From CAMCXE01 sp036520615 (GTDB taxonomy: Bacteria; Pseudomonadota; Gammaproteobacteria; Pseudomonadales; Cellvibrionaceae), in assembly GCA_036520615.1 (NCBI GenBank), contig DATDJI010000022.1:1-64000 (forward strand): DNA of 64,000 nucleotides, in the 5' to 3' direction. The notes beneath the pieces are model-generated. The model saw only the letters and a program-made list of their open reading frames with translations. It was not told the origin of the DNA and made no database searches. Positions 1 to 9,622 of the stretch are shown here, piece by piece; positions within the stretch are counted from its first letter, which is position 1; each line of letters starts with the position of its first letter. The position numbers and the translations under genes were made by a program.

Positions 1-528
1 CAACAGATCAACCACGCCGACAAACGTGTCTTCGCGGCCAATCGGCAGGGTCATAATTAATGGCTTGGCGCCGAGGACTTTTTTCACTTGATCGGTTACG
101 CGCAGGAAGTCGGCGCCAATACGGTCGAGTTTATTAACGAAAATCAAACGGGAAACTTTAGAGTCGTTGGCGTAGCGCCAGTTGGTTTCAGACTGTGGTT
201 CTACACCGCCGGAACCACAGAATACGCCGATACCACCGTCCAATACTTTTAATGAACGGTACACTTCAACGGTGAAGTCAACGTGGCCCGGGGTGTCAAT
301 AACGTTAAAGCGGCAGCCTTTCCAAAAGCAGCTCACAGCAGCTGACTGAATGGTAATTCCGCGCTCGGCTTCTTGAGCCATAAAGTCGGTAGTGGATTCA
401 CCTTCGTGAACCTCACCAATTTTGTGAATTCTACCGGTCAGCTTAAGGATACGCTCCGTGGTAGTGGTCTTGCCGGCATCCACGTGGGCGAAGATACCTA
501 TGTTTCTGTAAAGGGATAAGTCAGTCAT
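1..528 (-). CDS. fusA2: Translation elongation factor G paralogue (EF-G2 type), 5' part
   Basis: GTPase that drives ribosomal translocation or recycling. Only the first 176 codons are present; the gene runs off the left edge. The start ATG is at 528. The N-terminus shows the P-loop AHVDAGKTTTTE, switch I around RGITI, the G3 motif DTPGH and the G4 motif NKLD, so the G domain is intact as far as it can be seen. The wording MTDLSLYRNIGIFAHVDAG and ESTTDFM, and the replacement of the usual AATMDWM by STTDFM, fit the second EF-G found in Vibrio and relatives better than the classical str-operon EF-G. No rpsL, rpsG or tuf neighbour is visible on this side, which also fits a stand-alone paralogue. 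Family assignment is firm; the paralogue label is inference. Confidence 0.9.
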   Translation of the reverse strand, partial: MTDLSLYRNIGIFAHVDAGKTTTTERILKLTGRIHKIGEVHEGESTTDFMAQEAERGITIQSAAVSCFWKGCRFNVIDTPGHVDFTVEVYRSLKVLDGGIGVFCGSGGVEPQSETNWRYANDSKVSRLIFVNKLDRIGADFLRVTDQVKKVLGAKPLIMTLPIGREDTFVGVVDLL

Positions 529-1182
529 AGCACTCTCTATAAGCTGGGGTGTGAAAATTGGGCTGCACAATACACGAAATCATGCCAATTTGCCCGAAAA
601 ATGCGTAGCTCTTACGGCAATACGGGCTTTTCGTCAGATTTTGCCTATTTGACCTCGTTATCTGTGGCAGCTATGGCTCAGCAGGTAGCATCCGTCATCG
701 AACAAATGATTTTTAGGCAATGTGCGGGTAAGAATGTTGAATGGTGAGGCGCGCTTGCCGACCGAGCATCGGATTAGTGACCGCAATCGAGAATTTTAGA
801 ATCTAACAATTGCGCGTTGCGTTTTAATCAATCAAACAGGCACAAAGATAAGCCTGAAAATAATAAGGCGAGCCGCAGGCTTACCTTACTGACAAAACAA
901 TGGTAGCGGCAAACACGAGAAATTTTCTCAAAGCAGATCGAGTCTGCTAAACGCTCAGAAATAAAATAGATAAAATACAGCTGCACGATTTAAACCTAAA
1001 TAACTTTAAATAAGCAATCAGCCCTTCCTTCCGCTGCCCCAAGAACCACACACCAAGAAAACATTAATTAAGGCACGTCATTTATAGGCACTTTCCAAAC
1101 CACTCAAATGCATCCATTCAACAACGTCGCGGACATCAGCGTTTTCGCGAAATGTAAAATTTAATCTGTACTTATTAATTTA
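529..1182. other. Gene-poor intergenic stretch (654 bp)
   Basis: This AT-rich stretch lies between the EF-G paralogue start and the end of the acyltransferase gene. It must hold the promoter of the EF-G gene, but I cannot place convincing -35/-10 boxes. I see no RNA gene and no coding fragment I can support. Confidence 0.5.
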
Positions 1183-2094
1183 TTACACCAAGCCATCGTA
1201 AAACTGTTTATCCCCATTATGCTTAAAGCGCTTATATTCCCACTGATACTGCTCCGGCACTTGCAGCACCGCATCGCTAACACCTTGGTTTAAAGCTGCC
1301 ACGGCTTCTTCCATATGCTCGCTGAATAATTTATCGGGCGCAGGTGTAAATGTAATTTCAAAACCGTTTTTAACACGCCGGGCGTAACCGAAAACAGCGC
1401 CGCAACCCGTACTTTGCATCAATCTATATACCAGCGTCATCGTAAATGCCGGGTGACCAAAAAAAGGCGCAACAATACCGCCATTTAATTCTTTAGGTGT
1501 TTGATCGGGCAAAATACCGGTAATGCCACCTTTTTTTAATGTGGAGAGCATCTGAGCTAGCCCGCGCCGGTCGGTGGCAACGAGTGTGGCATTAAAACGT
1601 CGGCGCCCCGCTTTAATAAATTCCCCCAACTTAGGCAATTTTTGCGGCTGAAACATTACGGTTACGTCCCCAAGCCGATCCAAATACCGGCCGAGAACTT
1701 CCCAATTGCCCAAATGCGGGCCGAGAATAATTAAGCCTTTGCCTGTTGCGCGAACCTGTTCGACATATTCAAGTCCGTGCACAGCTTTTATTTGGTTGTT
1801 TAATAAGGTTTCGTCACCACACCAGATAACGGCGCTTTCAAATGCCAGGCGGGCGGTTTCTAGCACCGAGGCGCGCACTAATTGTTCTTGCTCTAAAGCG
1901 CTTAAATTCCCTAAACAACAGGCAATATTACGCCGCGTAACCCGCACCATATCAACATTAAAAACCAGAGCTAAATGACCAAAACAGGTCCCAAGCGCGC
2001 GCGCCCAATTCATCGGCAAACGCCCAAAGGTTTTAATTAAAACAAGCACTAGAGTATCGAGCATTGGAGCGTGGCCTGAATAAAATGCTGCCAT
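1183..2094 (-). CDS. LpxL/HtrB-family lipid A acyltransferase
   Basis: Inner-membrane acyltransferase of the lysophospholipid/lauroyl acyltransferase family, which transfers a secondary acyl chain from acyl-ACP to lipid A precursors. The 303-residue product has an N-terminal hydrophobic segment, the catalytic HX4E motif in GPHLGNWEVLG (about residue 127-137) and the downstream ILPDQTP segment typical of LpxL/LpxM proteins, and its length is normal for the family. A second ATG ten codons in, at 2064, is an equally good start because neither has a clear ribosome-binding site. It is divergent from glyQ. Whether it acts on lipid A or on another glycolipid cannot be told from sequence, so no gene symbol is given. 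Confidence 0.85.
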   Translation of the reverse strand: MAAFYSGHAPMLDTLVLVLIKTFGRLPMNWARALGTCFGHLALVFNVDMVRVTRRNIACCLGNLSALEQEQLVRASVLETARLAFESAVIWCGDETLLNNQIKAVHGLEYVEQVRATGKGLIILGPHLGNWEVLGRYLDRLGDVTVMFQPQKLPKLGEFIKAGRRRFNATLVATDRRGLAQMLSTLKKGGITGILPDQTPKELNGGIVAPFFGHPAFTMTLVYRLMQSTGCGAVFGYARRVKNGFEITFTPAPDKLFSEHMEEAVAALNQGVSDAVLQVPEQYQWEYKRFKHNGDKQFYDGLV

Positions 2095-2223
2095 TGTGCC
2101 AAGCGTGTGAGTTTTGGCAACGGGCTTTCTTGGTGAATAACCATTAACGCCCTATAATCGGCCCCTTTTTTATGAGCGGATCGCCTAAAGGCGCTCTGCC
2201 CGGGTTACCCTCAGGAGGGTTTG

Positions 2224-3195
2224 ATGACGCCCAATTCGCCAGATGTATCGACTTTTCAAGGCCTAATTCTCGCTCTGCAACAATATTGGGCTGAGCAAGG
2301 TTGTGTGATTTTGCAGCCGCTGGATATGGAAGTGGGCGCGGGTACATTTCACCCGGCCACTTTTTTGCGCGCTATTGGGCCTGAAACCTGGAACACCGCT
2401 TACGTACAGCCCTGCCGTCGTCCCGCCGATGGCCGCTACGGGGAAAACCCCAACCGCTTGCAGCACTACTATCAATTCCAAGTAATTCTCAAACCCTCGC
2501 CGAGCAATATTCAAGACCTGTATTTAGGCTCGCTAAAACGCCTGGGGCTGGACACGAGTATTCACGACGTGCGCTTTGTAGAGGATAACTGGGAATCACC
2601 GACCCTCGGCGCTTGGGGTTTGGGCTGGGAAGTCTGGCTCAATGGTATGGAGGTGACTCAATTTACTTATTTCCAACAGGTGGGCGGGCTTGAATGTTAT
2701 CCGGTCAGCGGCGAGATCACCTATGGCCTTGAGCGCATCGCCATGTATCTGCAGAACAAAGAATCCATTTTTGACCTGGTGTGGACGATCAACCCCCAAG
2801 GCGAGCCGGTTACCTACGGCGATGTGTTCCACCAAAACGAAGTGGAAATGAGCCACTTTAATTTCACCCACGCCAATGTGGAGTTCCTGTTCCAAAGCTT
2901 TGATGTGTATGAAGCAGAAGCCAAGCGCTTGATGGGCCAAAACCTGCCCCTGCCCGCCTATGAAATGGTCATGAAAGCTAGCCATGCCTTCAACTTGCTG
3001 GATGCGCGCCAAGCCATCTCTGTCACTGAGCGCCAGCGCTATATCTTGCGCGTGCGCACCTTGGCTCGCGAAGTCGCCCAAGCTTATTTCGACGCCCGCC
3101 TTGCCCTGGGCTTCCCCCTCGCCCCTGCCGCTCTGCGCGATGAAGTCATCGCTCGCGTCGCCGCCGAACGTAAAACTCTAGAGGTCAGCGCCTAA
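2224..3195 (+). CDS. glyQ: Glycyl-tRNA synthetase alpha subunit
   Basis: Catalytic subunit of the alpha2beta2 bacterial glycyl-tRNA synthetase, which activates glycine and charges tRNA-Gly in the cytoplasm. The 323-residue protein begins with the family pattern TFQGLILALQQYWAEQGC, followed by QPLDMEVGAGTFHP and the class II motif region QPCRRPADGRYGENPNR. The start is ATG 2224, set by a strong AGGAGGG ribosome-binding site at 2213-2219; a TTG just before it at 2221 is too close to that site. The stop overlaps the glyS start as TAATG, so the two subunits are probably translationally coupled. Confidence 0.97.
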   Translation: MTPNSPDVSTFQGLILALQQYWAEQGCVILQPLDMEVGAGTFHPATFLRAIGPETWNTAYVQPCRRPADGRYGENPNRLQHYYQFQVILKPSPSNIQDLYLGSLKRLGLDTSIHDVRFVEDNWESPTLGAWGLGWEVWLNGMEVTQFTYFQQVGGLECYPVSGEITYGLERIAMYLQNKESIFDLVWTINPQGEPVTYGDVFHQNEVEMSHFNFTHANVEFLFQSFDVYEAEAKRLMGQNLPLPAYEMVMKASHAFNLLDARQAISVTERQRYILRVRTLAREVAQAYFDARLALGFPLAPAALRDEVIARVAAERKTLEVSA

Positions 3196-5300
3196 TGTCG
3201 CACGTGTTTTTTGTTGAATTAGGCACTGAAGAGCTGCCACCGAAAGCCCTACTAAGCCTGCAAGAGGCGTTTGCCAATCATGTGCAACAGGCTCTAACTC
3301 AAGCAGGCATTACCTTTGATGCGTTAAAAGCGTTTGCTAGTCCGCGTCGTTTGGCGCTGCGCATTGAGGGCATTGCTGCCGAAACTCCGCGCCAAGCAGT
3401 AACCCACTGGGGGCCGCCAGCCAAAATGGCGAAGGATGAGAGCGGCGCGCCCAGCAAAGCGGCTCTAGCCTTTGCCGATAAACTCGGTGTTGCGTTTGAA
3501 CAACTGCAGATTGCCAACGACGGCAAAATCGACAAATTATCGTTCCTGGCCCAAATCGGTGGAGAACCCGTGCAATCGCTAATGCCGGGATTTATCAGCA
3601 ATGCACTGGCCGCTCTGCCCATCCCTAAACGCATGCGCTGGGGCGCCAGTCGCAACGAGTTTGTTCGCCCTGCCTTGTGGTTGGTCATGTTGTGGGATAA
3701 CCAAGTATTGCCCGCTGAAATTTTGGGCCTTAAGTCGGGCAACCAAACCCGCGGGCACCGCATCCACGCGCCTAACGCTATTACTATTAACGACGCCAGC
3801 CGCTACGCCGAACAACTCAAAGATGAGGGTTTTGTACTTGCCGATTTTGCCGTTCGGCGCAGCCTGGTGGCCGAGCTAGTCAACGCTGAAGCGAGAAAAC
3901 TCGGTGGGGTTGCAGTTATTGATGCGGACCTGCTCGATGAAGTAACCGCTTTGGTGGAGTGGCCGGTGGCTTTAGCCGGGCGCTTTGAAGAGCGGTTTTT
4001 AACAGTGCCCGCCGAGGCGTTAATCTCCTCGATGAAAGAGCACCAAAAATACTTTCACTTGGTGGATGCCAAGGGCGCGTTAATGCCCTATTTCATTACG
4101 CTTGCCAACTTACAAAGCCAAGATCCCGCCCAGGTTATCGCCGGCAACGAAAAAGTCATCCGCCCACGCTTGAGCGATGCGGCGTTTTTCTTTACTACTG
4201 ACTGTCAAACCCGCCTCGAAACACAGCGCGAGAAACTTAAAACCGTAATGTTCCAGGCGCAGCTCGGCAGCGTCTACGATAAGAGCGAGCGCCTAAGCCA
4301 TTTAGCCGGTGTAATGGCAGATTTATTGGGTTGGGACGTAAGCCTTGCGCAGCGCGCAGGGGAGCTATCGAAAGCGGATTTAGTCAGCAAAATGGTGTAC
4401 GAATTTGCCGACATGCAAGGCATTGCGGGCTTCTACTATGCGTTAAATGACGGTGAAGCCGCCGAAGTTGCCCAGGCGATTAAAGAGCAATACCTGCCGC
4501 GTTTTGCTGGCGACGCATTGCCCGAAAGCCATACCGGCTGCCTGCTGGCTCTAGCCGATCGATTAGATACATTAGTAGGAATTTTTGGTATAGGCCAAAT
4601 TCCCACCGGCTCGAAAGATCCGTTCGCCCTGCGCCGCGCCTCCGTCGGTGCGCTGCGTATATTGATCGAAAAACGCCTGGATTTGGATTTAAAAGTATTG
4701 CTGACAAGCGCTTTTGAAGGGTTTCAAAGCCCCCAAATTGAAGGCACTGCAAATTCCTCAGGCGCCAAGCTGCGCGCCGACACGCTGGACACAGCCTTAG
4801 CCTACGTATTAGAGCGTTTGGCCAGTGTGTATAGCGACGCAGGCATCAGCCCTGAAGTCTATCAGGCGGTTAGTGCCAAAAACTTGAGTAACCCGCTGGA
4901 CATACACCATCGCATTCAAGCTGTATCGGCATTCAGTCAATTGCCCGAAGCGGCAAGCTTGGCCGCAGCGAATAAACGGGTTTCCAACATTCTAGCTAAA
5001 TTGCCCGAAGCGCCAGAGGACAAAATTAACCCCAGCCTACTACAGCTGCCTGCCGAACAAGCTCTGGCGGCGGCGCTCAATAAAGCGCAAGAGGAAGTGG
5101 CCCCATTGTTACAAGACGGCGAATACCAAACCGCCCTCACCCAACTGGCATTTTTGCAGGCGCCAGTGGATAGCTTTTTTACCGATGTAATGGTGATGGC
5201 CGATGACCTGGCCCTGCGCAATAACCGCTTGGCTCTATTACAACAACTGCGCGATTTGTTCTGGCAGGTGGCGGATATTTCCTGTTTGGTGGTGAAATAA
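3195..5300 (+). CDS. glyS: Glycyl-tRNA synthetase beta subunit
   Basis: Beta subunit of the tetrameric glycyl-tRNA synthetase, needed for tRNA-Gly binding. The 701-residue protein starts with FFVELGTEELPPKAL, a signature of GlyS, and contains SSMKEHQKYFHL and the DPFALRRA segment of the HD-like region; a C-terminal anticodon-binding domain follows. Length is normal for the family. It overlaps glyQ by one base (TAATG) and is followed six bases later by a plsC-like gene, so the three genes form one transcription unit. Confidence 0.97.
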   Translation: MSHVFFVELGTEELPPKALLSLQEAFANHVQQALTQAGITFDALKAFASPRRLALRIEGIAAETPRQAVTHWGPPAKMAKDESGAPSKAALAFADKLGVAFEQLQIANDGKIDKLSFLAQIGGEPVQSLMPGFISNALAALPIPKRMRWGASRNEFVRPALWLVMLWDNQVLPAEILGLKSGNQTRGHRIHAPNAITINDASRYAEQLKDEGFVLADFAVRRSLVAELVNAEARKLGGVAVIDADLLDEVTALVEWPVALAGRFEERFLTVPAEALISSMKEHQKYFHLVDAKGALMPYFITLANLQSQDPAQVIAGNEKVIRPRLSDAAFFFTTDCQTRLETQREKLKTVMFQAQLGSVYDKSERLSHLAGVMADLLGWDVSLAQRAGELSKADLVSKMVYEFADMQGIAGFYYALNDGEAAEVAQAIKEQYLPRFAGDALPESHTGCLLALADRLDTLVGIFGIGQIPTGSKDPFALRRASVGALRILIEKRLDLDLKVLLTSAFEGFQSPQIEGTANSSGAKLRADTLDTALAYVLERLASVYSDAGISPEVYQAVSAKNLSNPLDIHHRIQAVSAFSQLPEAASLAAANKRVSNILAKLPEAPEDKINPSLLQLPAEQALAAALNKAQEEVAPLLQDGEYQTALTQLAFLQAPVDSFFTDVMVMADDLALRNNRLALLQQLRDLFWQVADISCLVVK

Positions 5301-5306
5301 ATCTCT

Positions 5307-6089
5307 ATGCTGACCTGGCTGCGCTCCGCGTTGTTTTCTATCGTCTATATACCCAGCACCATCGCGTACGGCGCCTTCACGCAGCTCGTGCGTTGGCTGC
5401 CGCCGAGTATTTTGCCACCCGCTAAATTGCACCGTTTTGTCATTACCTGGTGTCGGCTGAACGTCGAGTGGCTGCGCATGACTGTGGGCGCGCGCTATAA
5501 GGTTATTGGCCTTGAGCATTTGCACAACATCCAAGGCCCGGTGGTTATTTTGGCCAAACATCAGAGCACCTGGGAGACGCTTTTTTTACAGTTGATGTTC
5601 TTCCCGGCCATCACTGTACTGAAACGCGAACTGCTCAAGGTGCCGTTTTTTGGCTGGGGTTTGAACGGTTTGCGACCAATTGCCATCGACCGCGACAATC
5701 CACGGGACGCCTTAAAACAAGTGAAAGAAGGCGGCTTAAAACAATTGGCGGCGGGCAACAATATGTTGTTATTCCCGGAGGGCACACGCACGAAACTCGG
5801 CGAGCGCGGCCGCTATGCGCGCAGCGGAGCTGATATAGCCATTACAGCCGGAGTGCCGGTAATTCCGGTGGCGCTTAATTCTGGTAAATGTTGGCCGCCT
5901 AAACAATTGCGCAAATACCCAGGCTTAATCAGCGTCGTAATAGGGGCGCCCATTCCCACCGCAGGGCGCAACAGCAAAGAATTAATTGAACAAGTGGAAA
6001 ACTGGATTGAGACAGAACTAAGCCGGATCGCTGAGGAAGAAACCCACTCCCAGAGCGAAGAGTTCAGCAAAAACTGTCGTCAAAATTAA
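5307..6089 (+). CDS. PlsC-family 1-acyl-sn-glycerol-3-phosphate acyltransferase
   Basis: Membrane-associated acyltransferase that probably adds the second acyl chain to lysophosphatidic acid in phospholipid synthesis. The 260-residue product has an N-terminal hydrophobic segment, the catalytic block KHQSTWET (HX4E, where most PlsC proteins have HX4D), the substrate-binding FPEGTR motif and the VPVIPVAL segment. It begins six bases after glyS and is probably cotranscribed with it; a glyQ-glyS-acyltransferase order also occurs in pseudomonads. The tail after about residue 235 is polar and poorly conserved in type. Confidence 0.9.
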   Translation: MLTWLRSALFSIVYIPSTIAYGAFTQLVRWLPPSILPPAKLHRFVITWCRLNVEWLRMTVGARYKVIGLEHLHNIQGPVVILAKHQSTWETLFLQLMFFPAITVLKRELLKVPFFGWGLNGLRPIAIDRDNPRDALKQVKEGGLKQLAAGNNMLLFPEGTRTKLGERGRYARSGADIAITAGVPVIPVALNSGKCWPPKQLRKYPGLISVVIGAPIPTAGRNSKELIEQVENWIETELSRIAEEETHSQSEEFSKNCRQN

Positions 6090-6209
6090 CACTGCCATTT
6101 CCAGGCTTGACGAAAATCTATATCAACTTACTGTTTGCTATAGGAAATTTAAAACTCGCACAATTGCTGCTATAGGTACATCTCCCCGTTCCGCCCGTGA
6201 GATGTACCC

Positions 6210-7115
6210 ATGGCAGTTTCCAAAGTTTCCTTAATTGCAGCAGCCCTTTTATTCGCTGCTAACCATGCCAGCGCAAGTTTGCTTGATTACAACCTAGCCC
6301 TTCAAAACAATCTTACCGGCGCTGTGCACGTTGAGGGTATGAGCTTTATTGGTGGCAATCTTACCGCCACACAGTTATCCGAATTTAACAGCGGCAGCGA
6401 TACCCCAGTAGGTACATTCGACGGCTTAGAAGTCGGCGGCAAAGTAAGCGGCCAGGTAAAAATTCTCGGCGGTGAAACCGCCGTGTATAAAACCAAGGAT
6501 GCAGGCGCGCAAATTCAATGCGTCGGCAGCGTAAATTGCGCCACTGGTGGCGTTGATCTTTCAGCTAAAAAACAAGCACTCAGCGTTGAGATGAGCAACC
6601 TCACAGCCGGTTACCAAGCTTTAGCCAGCAACGCAAGCGCAGTAAAAAATGGCAATCAGGTAAAACTGCAATACACAGGTACAGGCAGTCTCGCCGTTTT
6701 TAACCTTAATACTGCAGATTTGTTCTTTCAAAACTCAAGCATTGAATTAGCCCTGGGCAACGCCAGCAAAGCCATCATTAACCTGTCCGGCAACCTAAAC
6801 GTTATTAATACAAACCTCAGCGGTGCCTGGAATTACTCCAATACTCTGTGGAATTTTTACGATGCCACAAGCTTAAGTTTTAACGCTATGGCGGTGAAAG
6901 GATCGGTACTGGCTTACGGCGCCGATGTGTATGACGGTGGTGGCTTCGACGGCTCGCTCTATGCGAAGTCTTACACCAACTCAAGTCTGCGGGAAATACA
7001 TGGTTTTTTCTGGACGCCACCAACAACCAATTCAGTGCCCGAACCCCAATTGCTGACGCTGATGCTCGGAGGCTTAGGTTTAATGGGGCTTGCGCGTTTA
7101 CGCCGTCGCTCCTAA
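6210..7115 (+). CDS. PEP-CTERM exported protein, choice-of-anchor A type
   Basis: Predicted secreted or surface protein. The 301-residue product has an N-terminal signal peptide ending near ANHASA and a beta-rich middle with the pattern of choice-of-anchor A domains (EGMSFIGGNLTA, then FNLNTADLFF). Its C-terminal sorting signal is VPEPQLLTLMLGGLGLMGLA followed by basic residues: a PEP motif, a membrane segment and an Arg-rich tail. In PEP-CTERM systems this tail is cut by an exosortase (EpsH family), none of which is encoded in this window. The likely role is extracellular matrix or surface material; the substrate is unknown. A terminator follows directly. Confidence 0.85.
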   Translation: MAVSKVSLIAAALLFAANHASASLLDYNLALQNNLTGAVHVEGMSFIGGNLTATQLSEFNSGSDTPVGTFDGLEVGGKVSGQVKILGGETAVYKTKDAGAQIQCVGSVNCATGGVDLSAKKQALSVEMSNLTAGYQALASNASAVKNGNQVKLQYTGTGSLAVFNLNTADLFFQNSSIELALGNASKAIINLSGNLNVINTNLSGAWNYSNTLWNFYDATSLSFNAMAVKGSVLAYGADVYDGGGFDGSLYAKSYTNSSLREIHGFFWTPPTTNSVPEPQLLTLMLGGLGLMGLARLRRRS

Positions 7116-7130
7116 TAGGTATAAAGATGA

Positions 7131-7155
7131 AAACCGGCCAAGGCCGGTTTTTTTA
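7131..7155. terminator. Bidirectional terminator between the PEP-CTERM and PhzF genes
   Basis: A perfect stem AAACCGGCC/GGCCGGTTT followed by a run of T on the plus strand, and by A-rich sequence that gives a T-run on the minus strand. The TAA stop of the convergent phzF-like gene (7153-7155) lies inside the T-run. Confidence 0.85.
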
Positions 7156-7941
7156 TTTGGGAAAGCACAATACTCCAATCATTACCACCACCGCCTGCCC
7201 TGTCAAAACCACCCGCAAGCCTTGACGCTCTACTTGTATTAAACCCCCTCGGCTGGAAGCCTGCCGCGCTATAAAACTCTCCACACGCAATTTTTTACCC
7301 CAGTAATCGGCTAAAGCGCAGTGTAGAGATCCAGTCACTGGGTCCTCGTCAATGCCAAAGCGCGGCGCAAAAAAACGCGAAACAACTTTATAAGGTTTAT
7401 GAGCCACTGCAGCGGTCACACTTACGCCGCGACAGGGTAAAGCTGCGATAGCTGGCATATCAGCCACCCAAGATTCAACCTCGGACTCGCTGGCTAACTC
7501 CACCAATAAGTCCTCACCAGCGCTAGCGAACGCCAGCGCATGAGGAAATAGCGCCTGTAAGGGTTCGTGCTCCGCCAAGGGTTCGGTAGTAATTAATGGG
7601 AAATTCAACGCCACGCCTTCCGGGGAGCGCTCGGCGATAAGCTCGCCGCTGCGCGTGATAAATCGCAGTACCGGTACATCAATATTTTGCTCTGTCCATA
7701 ACACCCATGCAGCGGCTAATGTGGCATGGCCGCATAAATTTACTTCAGTAGTGGGCGTAAACCAGCGCAAACCCCAAACATCATTGCCTTTACGAATTAA
7801 ATAAGCGGTTTCCGATAAATTAAATTCTGCGGCGATAGCAGTTAAAACCGCATCATCTAATGGCGCATCTAAAATACACACAGCTGCTGGGTTGCCGCTA
7901 AAAGCTTGGGAGGTAAAGGCATCTACGACGAAATAATGCAT
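7153..7941 (-). CDS. PhzF-family isomerase-like protein
   Basis: Member of the PhzF/diaminopimelate epimerase-fold family of enzymes that isomerise or epimerise small carboxylic acids. The 262-residue protein shows the family N-terminus FVVDAFTSQAFSGNPAAV, then FNLSETAYL with the conserved glutamate that acts as acid/base in PhzF, and the C-terminal DPVTGSLHCALADYWGKKL block. No phenazine biosynthesis genes lie nearby, so it is more likely one of the many stand-alone homologues (YddE/YHI9 type) of unknown substrate. Its stop codon lies in the terminator shared with the preceding convergent gene. Confidence 0.85.
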   Translation of the reverse strand: MHYFVVDAFTSQAFSGNPAAVCILDAPLDDAVLTAIAAEFNLSETAYLIRKGNDVWGLRWFTPTTEVNLCGHATLAAAWVLWTEQNIDVPVLRFITRSGELIAERSPEGVALNFPLITTEPLAEHEPLQALFPHALAFASAGEDLLVELASESEVESWVADMPAIAALPCRGVSVTAAVAHKPYKVVSRFFAPRFGIDEDPVTGSLHCALADYWGKKLRVESFIARQASSRGGLIQVERQGLRVVLTGQAVVVMIGVLCFPK

Positions 7942-8090
7942 GAGTATTAATCTCGATCGATTGGTTTGGCTAGCATTGCGCGTTCATAGCATATGCACTT
8001 TATGGAATTTTTTCTGTAACTCGTCGCAATGATAGATTTAATCTGTGGACATTTTAATTCGATTAACAACTTCGTATAACAAGCACATTG

Positions 8091-9152
8091 TTAATTTAGC
8101 CTTATCAACACCTGAAAACTAAAATGCCATTTTTGATCGGCAATTCTAGTTTCAGTTAACTCAAATTCTGTCACTGAAGGTAACTGACGGACATAATTCA
8201 AAAATTCCTCAGCACTTTTGCGGTTTGCGGCGTTAAATGCAATATTCAACCGCTGCATACATGGGGTTGCAGTGGCTTCATCCACGGGGGTAAATTTCTC
8301 AACGAAGACACCCGCAGGTAAATGCATGACGATAAGTTGATTAAAATCTACCAGCGCTGCAGCATTGTTTTGGCAACTCGCTGATGACTGTTTGGACAAT
8401 GGCGCCTGTGTAAACACTATTGGTGGCAGATCTGTCTCAGTCCAATCGCGCGGCTGTAGATCGTCCGGCGCTTTTTGCATTTTATGCCAGTGTTGCCCCT
8501 CATTAATTAATCGCATTCCCGCGCCGCCAGCTGCCCAAAAAGTCCAACCGGGTTTTTGGCGGTAAAAATCCGTGCGCAATAATAAATTGCCCAATTGATC
8601 CCGCGCCACCCACAGATCCTGCTGACCAATGTAAGAGTCTAGGTCTTGTTCTATTTTGTGCTCCACCTCGAGGATTTTCATCCATCCATTACTACATCCG
8701 TAACTGCGCAATTGCGCTTTAAAACGAAACACAGGCCCTAGTTCGCTAATTTCTCGCAACAGATCGCTATCAGATTCCTTATTTTCATTTATGGCCTTAG
8801 CCGCCAGTTTTCGCCACCGATAATATTCATCGGGCTGCACCTGCTGCAATTTTTTAGCGGCGGTTAAAAAATACTGGCGCTCAGCCTGAACGCGCACGTT
8901 ATAGGCACTTGATCCCACTAAACTATCGAAAACCAAAAATGTCATGCCTGTGCTTGCGACACCCAGCCAGTCTGCAAGCACCGCGTTTTCCTGCATGACT
9001 GAACCGAGTAAATAGCTACCAATTAAATCTGGGCAACCAGTCCGTGATGTATCAATTTGCTGTGGGACCACAGCTTTAAAACCATCGGGGGCCTTACCTT
9101 CTGTACAGCCTGAAAGTGCAATAAACAGTGTTATACAGAGGAACATTCTCAT
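8091..9152 (-). CDS. Hypothetical lipoprotein
   Basis: I do not recognise this family. The 353-residue product starts with MRMFLCITLFIALSGC, a short lipoprotein signal peptide with lipobox LSGC, so the mature protein should be lipidated on Cys16. The body is globular with several Trp and Cys residues and no obvious domain motif. It is a single-gene unit between phzF-like and a small gene on the same strand. Secreted lipoprotein of unknown function; the reading frame itself looks real by length and signal. Confidence 0.75.
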   Translation of the reverse strand: MRMFLCITLFIALSGCTEGKAPDGFKAVVPQQIDTSRTGCPDLIGSYLLGSVMQENAVLADWLGVASTGMTFLVFDSLVGSSAYNVRVQAERQYFLTAAKKLQQVQPDEYYRWRKLAAKAINENKESDSDLLREISELGPVFRFKAQLRSYGCSNGWMKILEVEHKIEQDLDSYIGQQDLWVARDQLGNLLLRTDFYRQKPGWTFWAAGGAGMRLINEGQHWHKMQKAPDDLQPRDWTETDLPPIVFTQAPLSKQSSASCQNNAAALVDFNQLIVMHLPAGVFVEKFTPVDEATATPCMQRLNIAFNAANRKSAEEFLNYVRQLPSVTEFELTETRIADQKWHFSFQVLIRLN

Positions 9153-9300
9153 AACAGGGTACTAATCTTCTGGCTAAATATTGTGAAGAAGGTTTTGTTG
9201 CGCTTTGCAGCGAAAATTCAGCGTGTGTGCTCCGATTAAATCTCGGTACCAAATTCTCGCATCCGCATGCGTCTTAATGAGAATACATCAGATCCAAAAA

Positions 9301-9522
9301 CTAATAAGAAGAACGAGGTGTGCTATCTGGATTAATCTCACCATAAACCTCTTCCGGGTCCACACTATTAAGCAACAGCACTTCCCTCACTGCTTCAATA
9401 TGGGCCAGCACCGTTTGATAGCGCTCACCGTATTCATATTTATTCACTTCGATTGCCTTAGGCATATAAGTGAAGGCAATTTTTAGGGCTTGCAGCGTGT
9501 CGGTATTGCTAGTGTCGGCCAT
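9301..9522 (-). CDS. Small hypothetical protein
   Basis: A 73-residue protein beginning MADTSNTDTLQALK. I chose ATG 9522 because a GAGG ribosome-binding site sits five bases upstream; a longer reading from 9585 lacks one. The sequence is acidic and predicted helical, with ERYQTVLAHIEAVREVLLL in the middle and a polar C-terminus. It lies about 100 bases downstream of polA on the same strand, so it may share its transcript. No family recognised. Confidence 0.6.
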   Translation of the reverse strand: MADTSNTDTLQALKIAFTYMPKAIEVNKYEYGERYQTVLAHIEAVREVLLLNSVDPEEVYGEINPDSTPRSSY

Positions 9523-9604
9523 AGAAACCTCGTTTATGCTTTGTGGCAAATTTTCTTTCAAAGATTTCTTAACTAATTTAAGCAAGAAATCACCATCATT
9601 TTCG

Positions 9605-9622
9605 GCATGTATTAGTACATGC
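9605..9622. repeat. Perfect 7-bp palindrome at the polA stop
   Basis: GCATGTA and TACATGC separated by TTAG form a perfect short hairpin whose right end touches the polA stop codon. There is no T-run on either strand, so it is not a typical intrinsic terminator; it could be an RNA-stabilising hairpin or an operator. Confidence 0.5.

Noticed and set aside
606..617. A 12-base match, AGCTCTTACGGC, between the EF-G upstream region and the left flank of the IS110 element (19714-19725)
   Set aside because: In 64 kb many 12-base pairs match by chance, and the similarity does not extend to either side, so it is not evidence of a repeated target.
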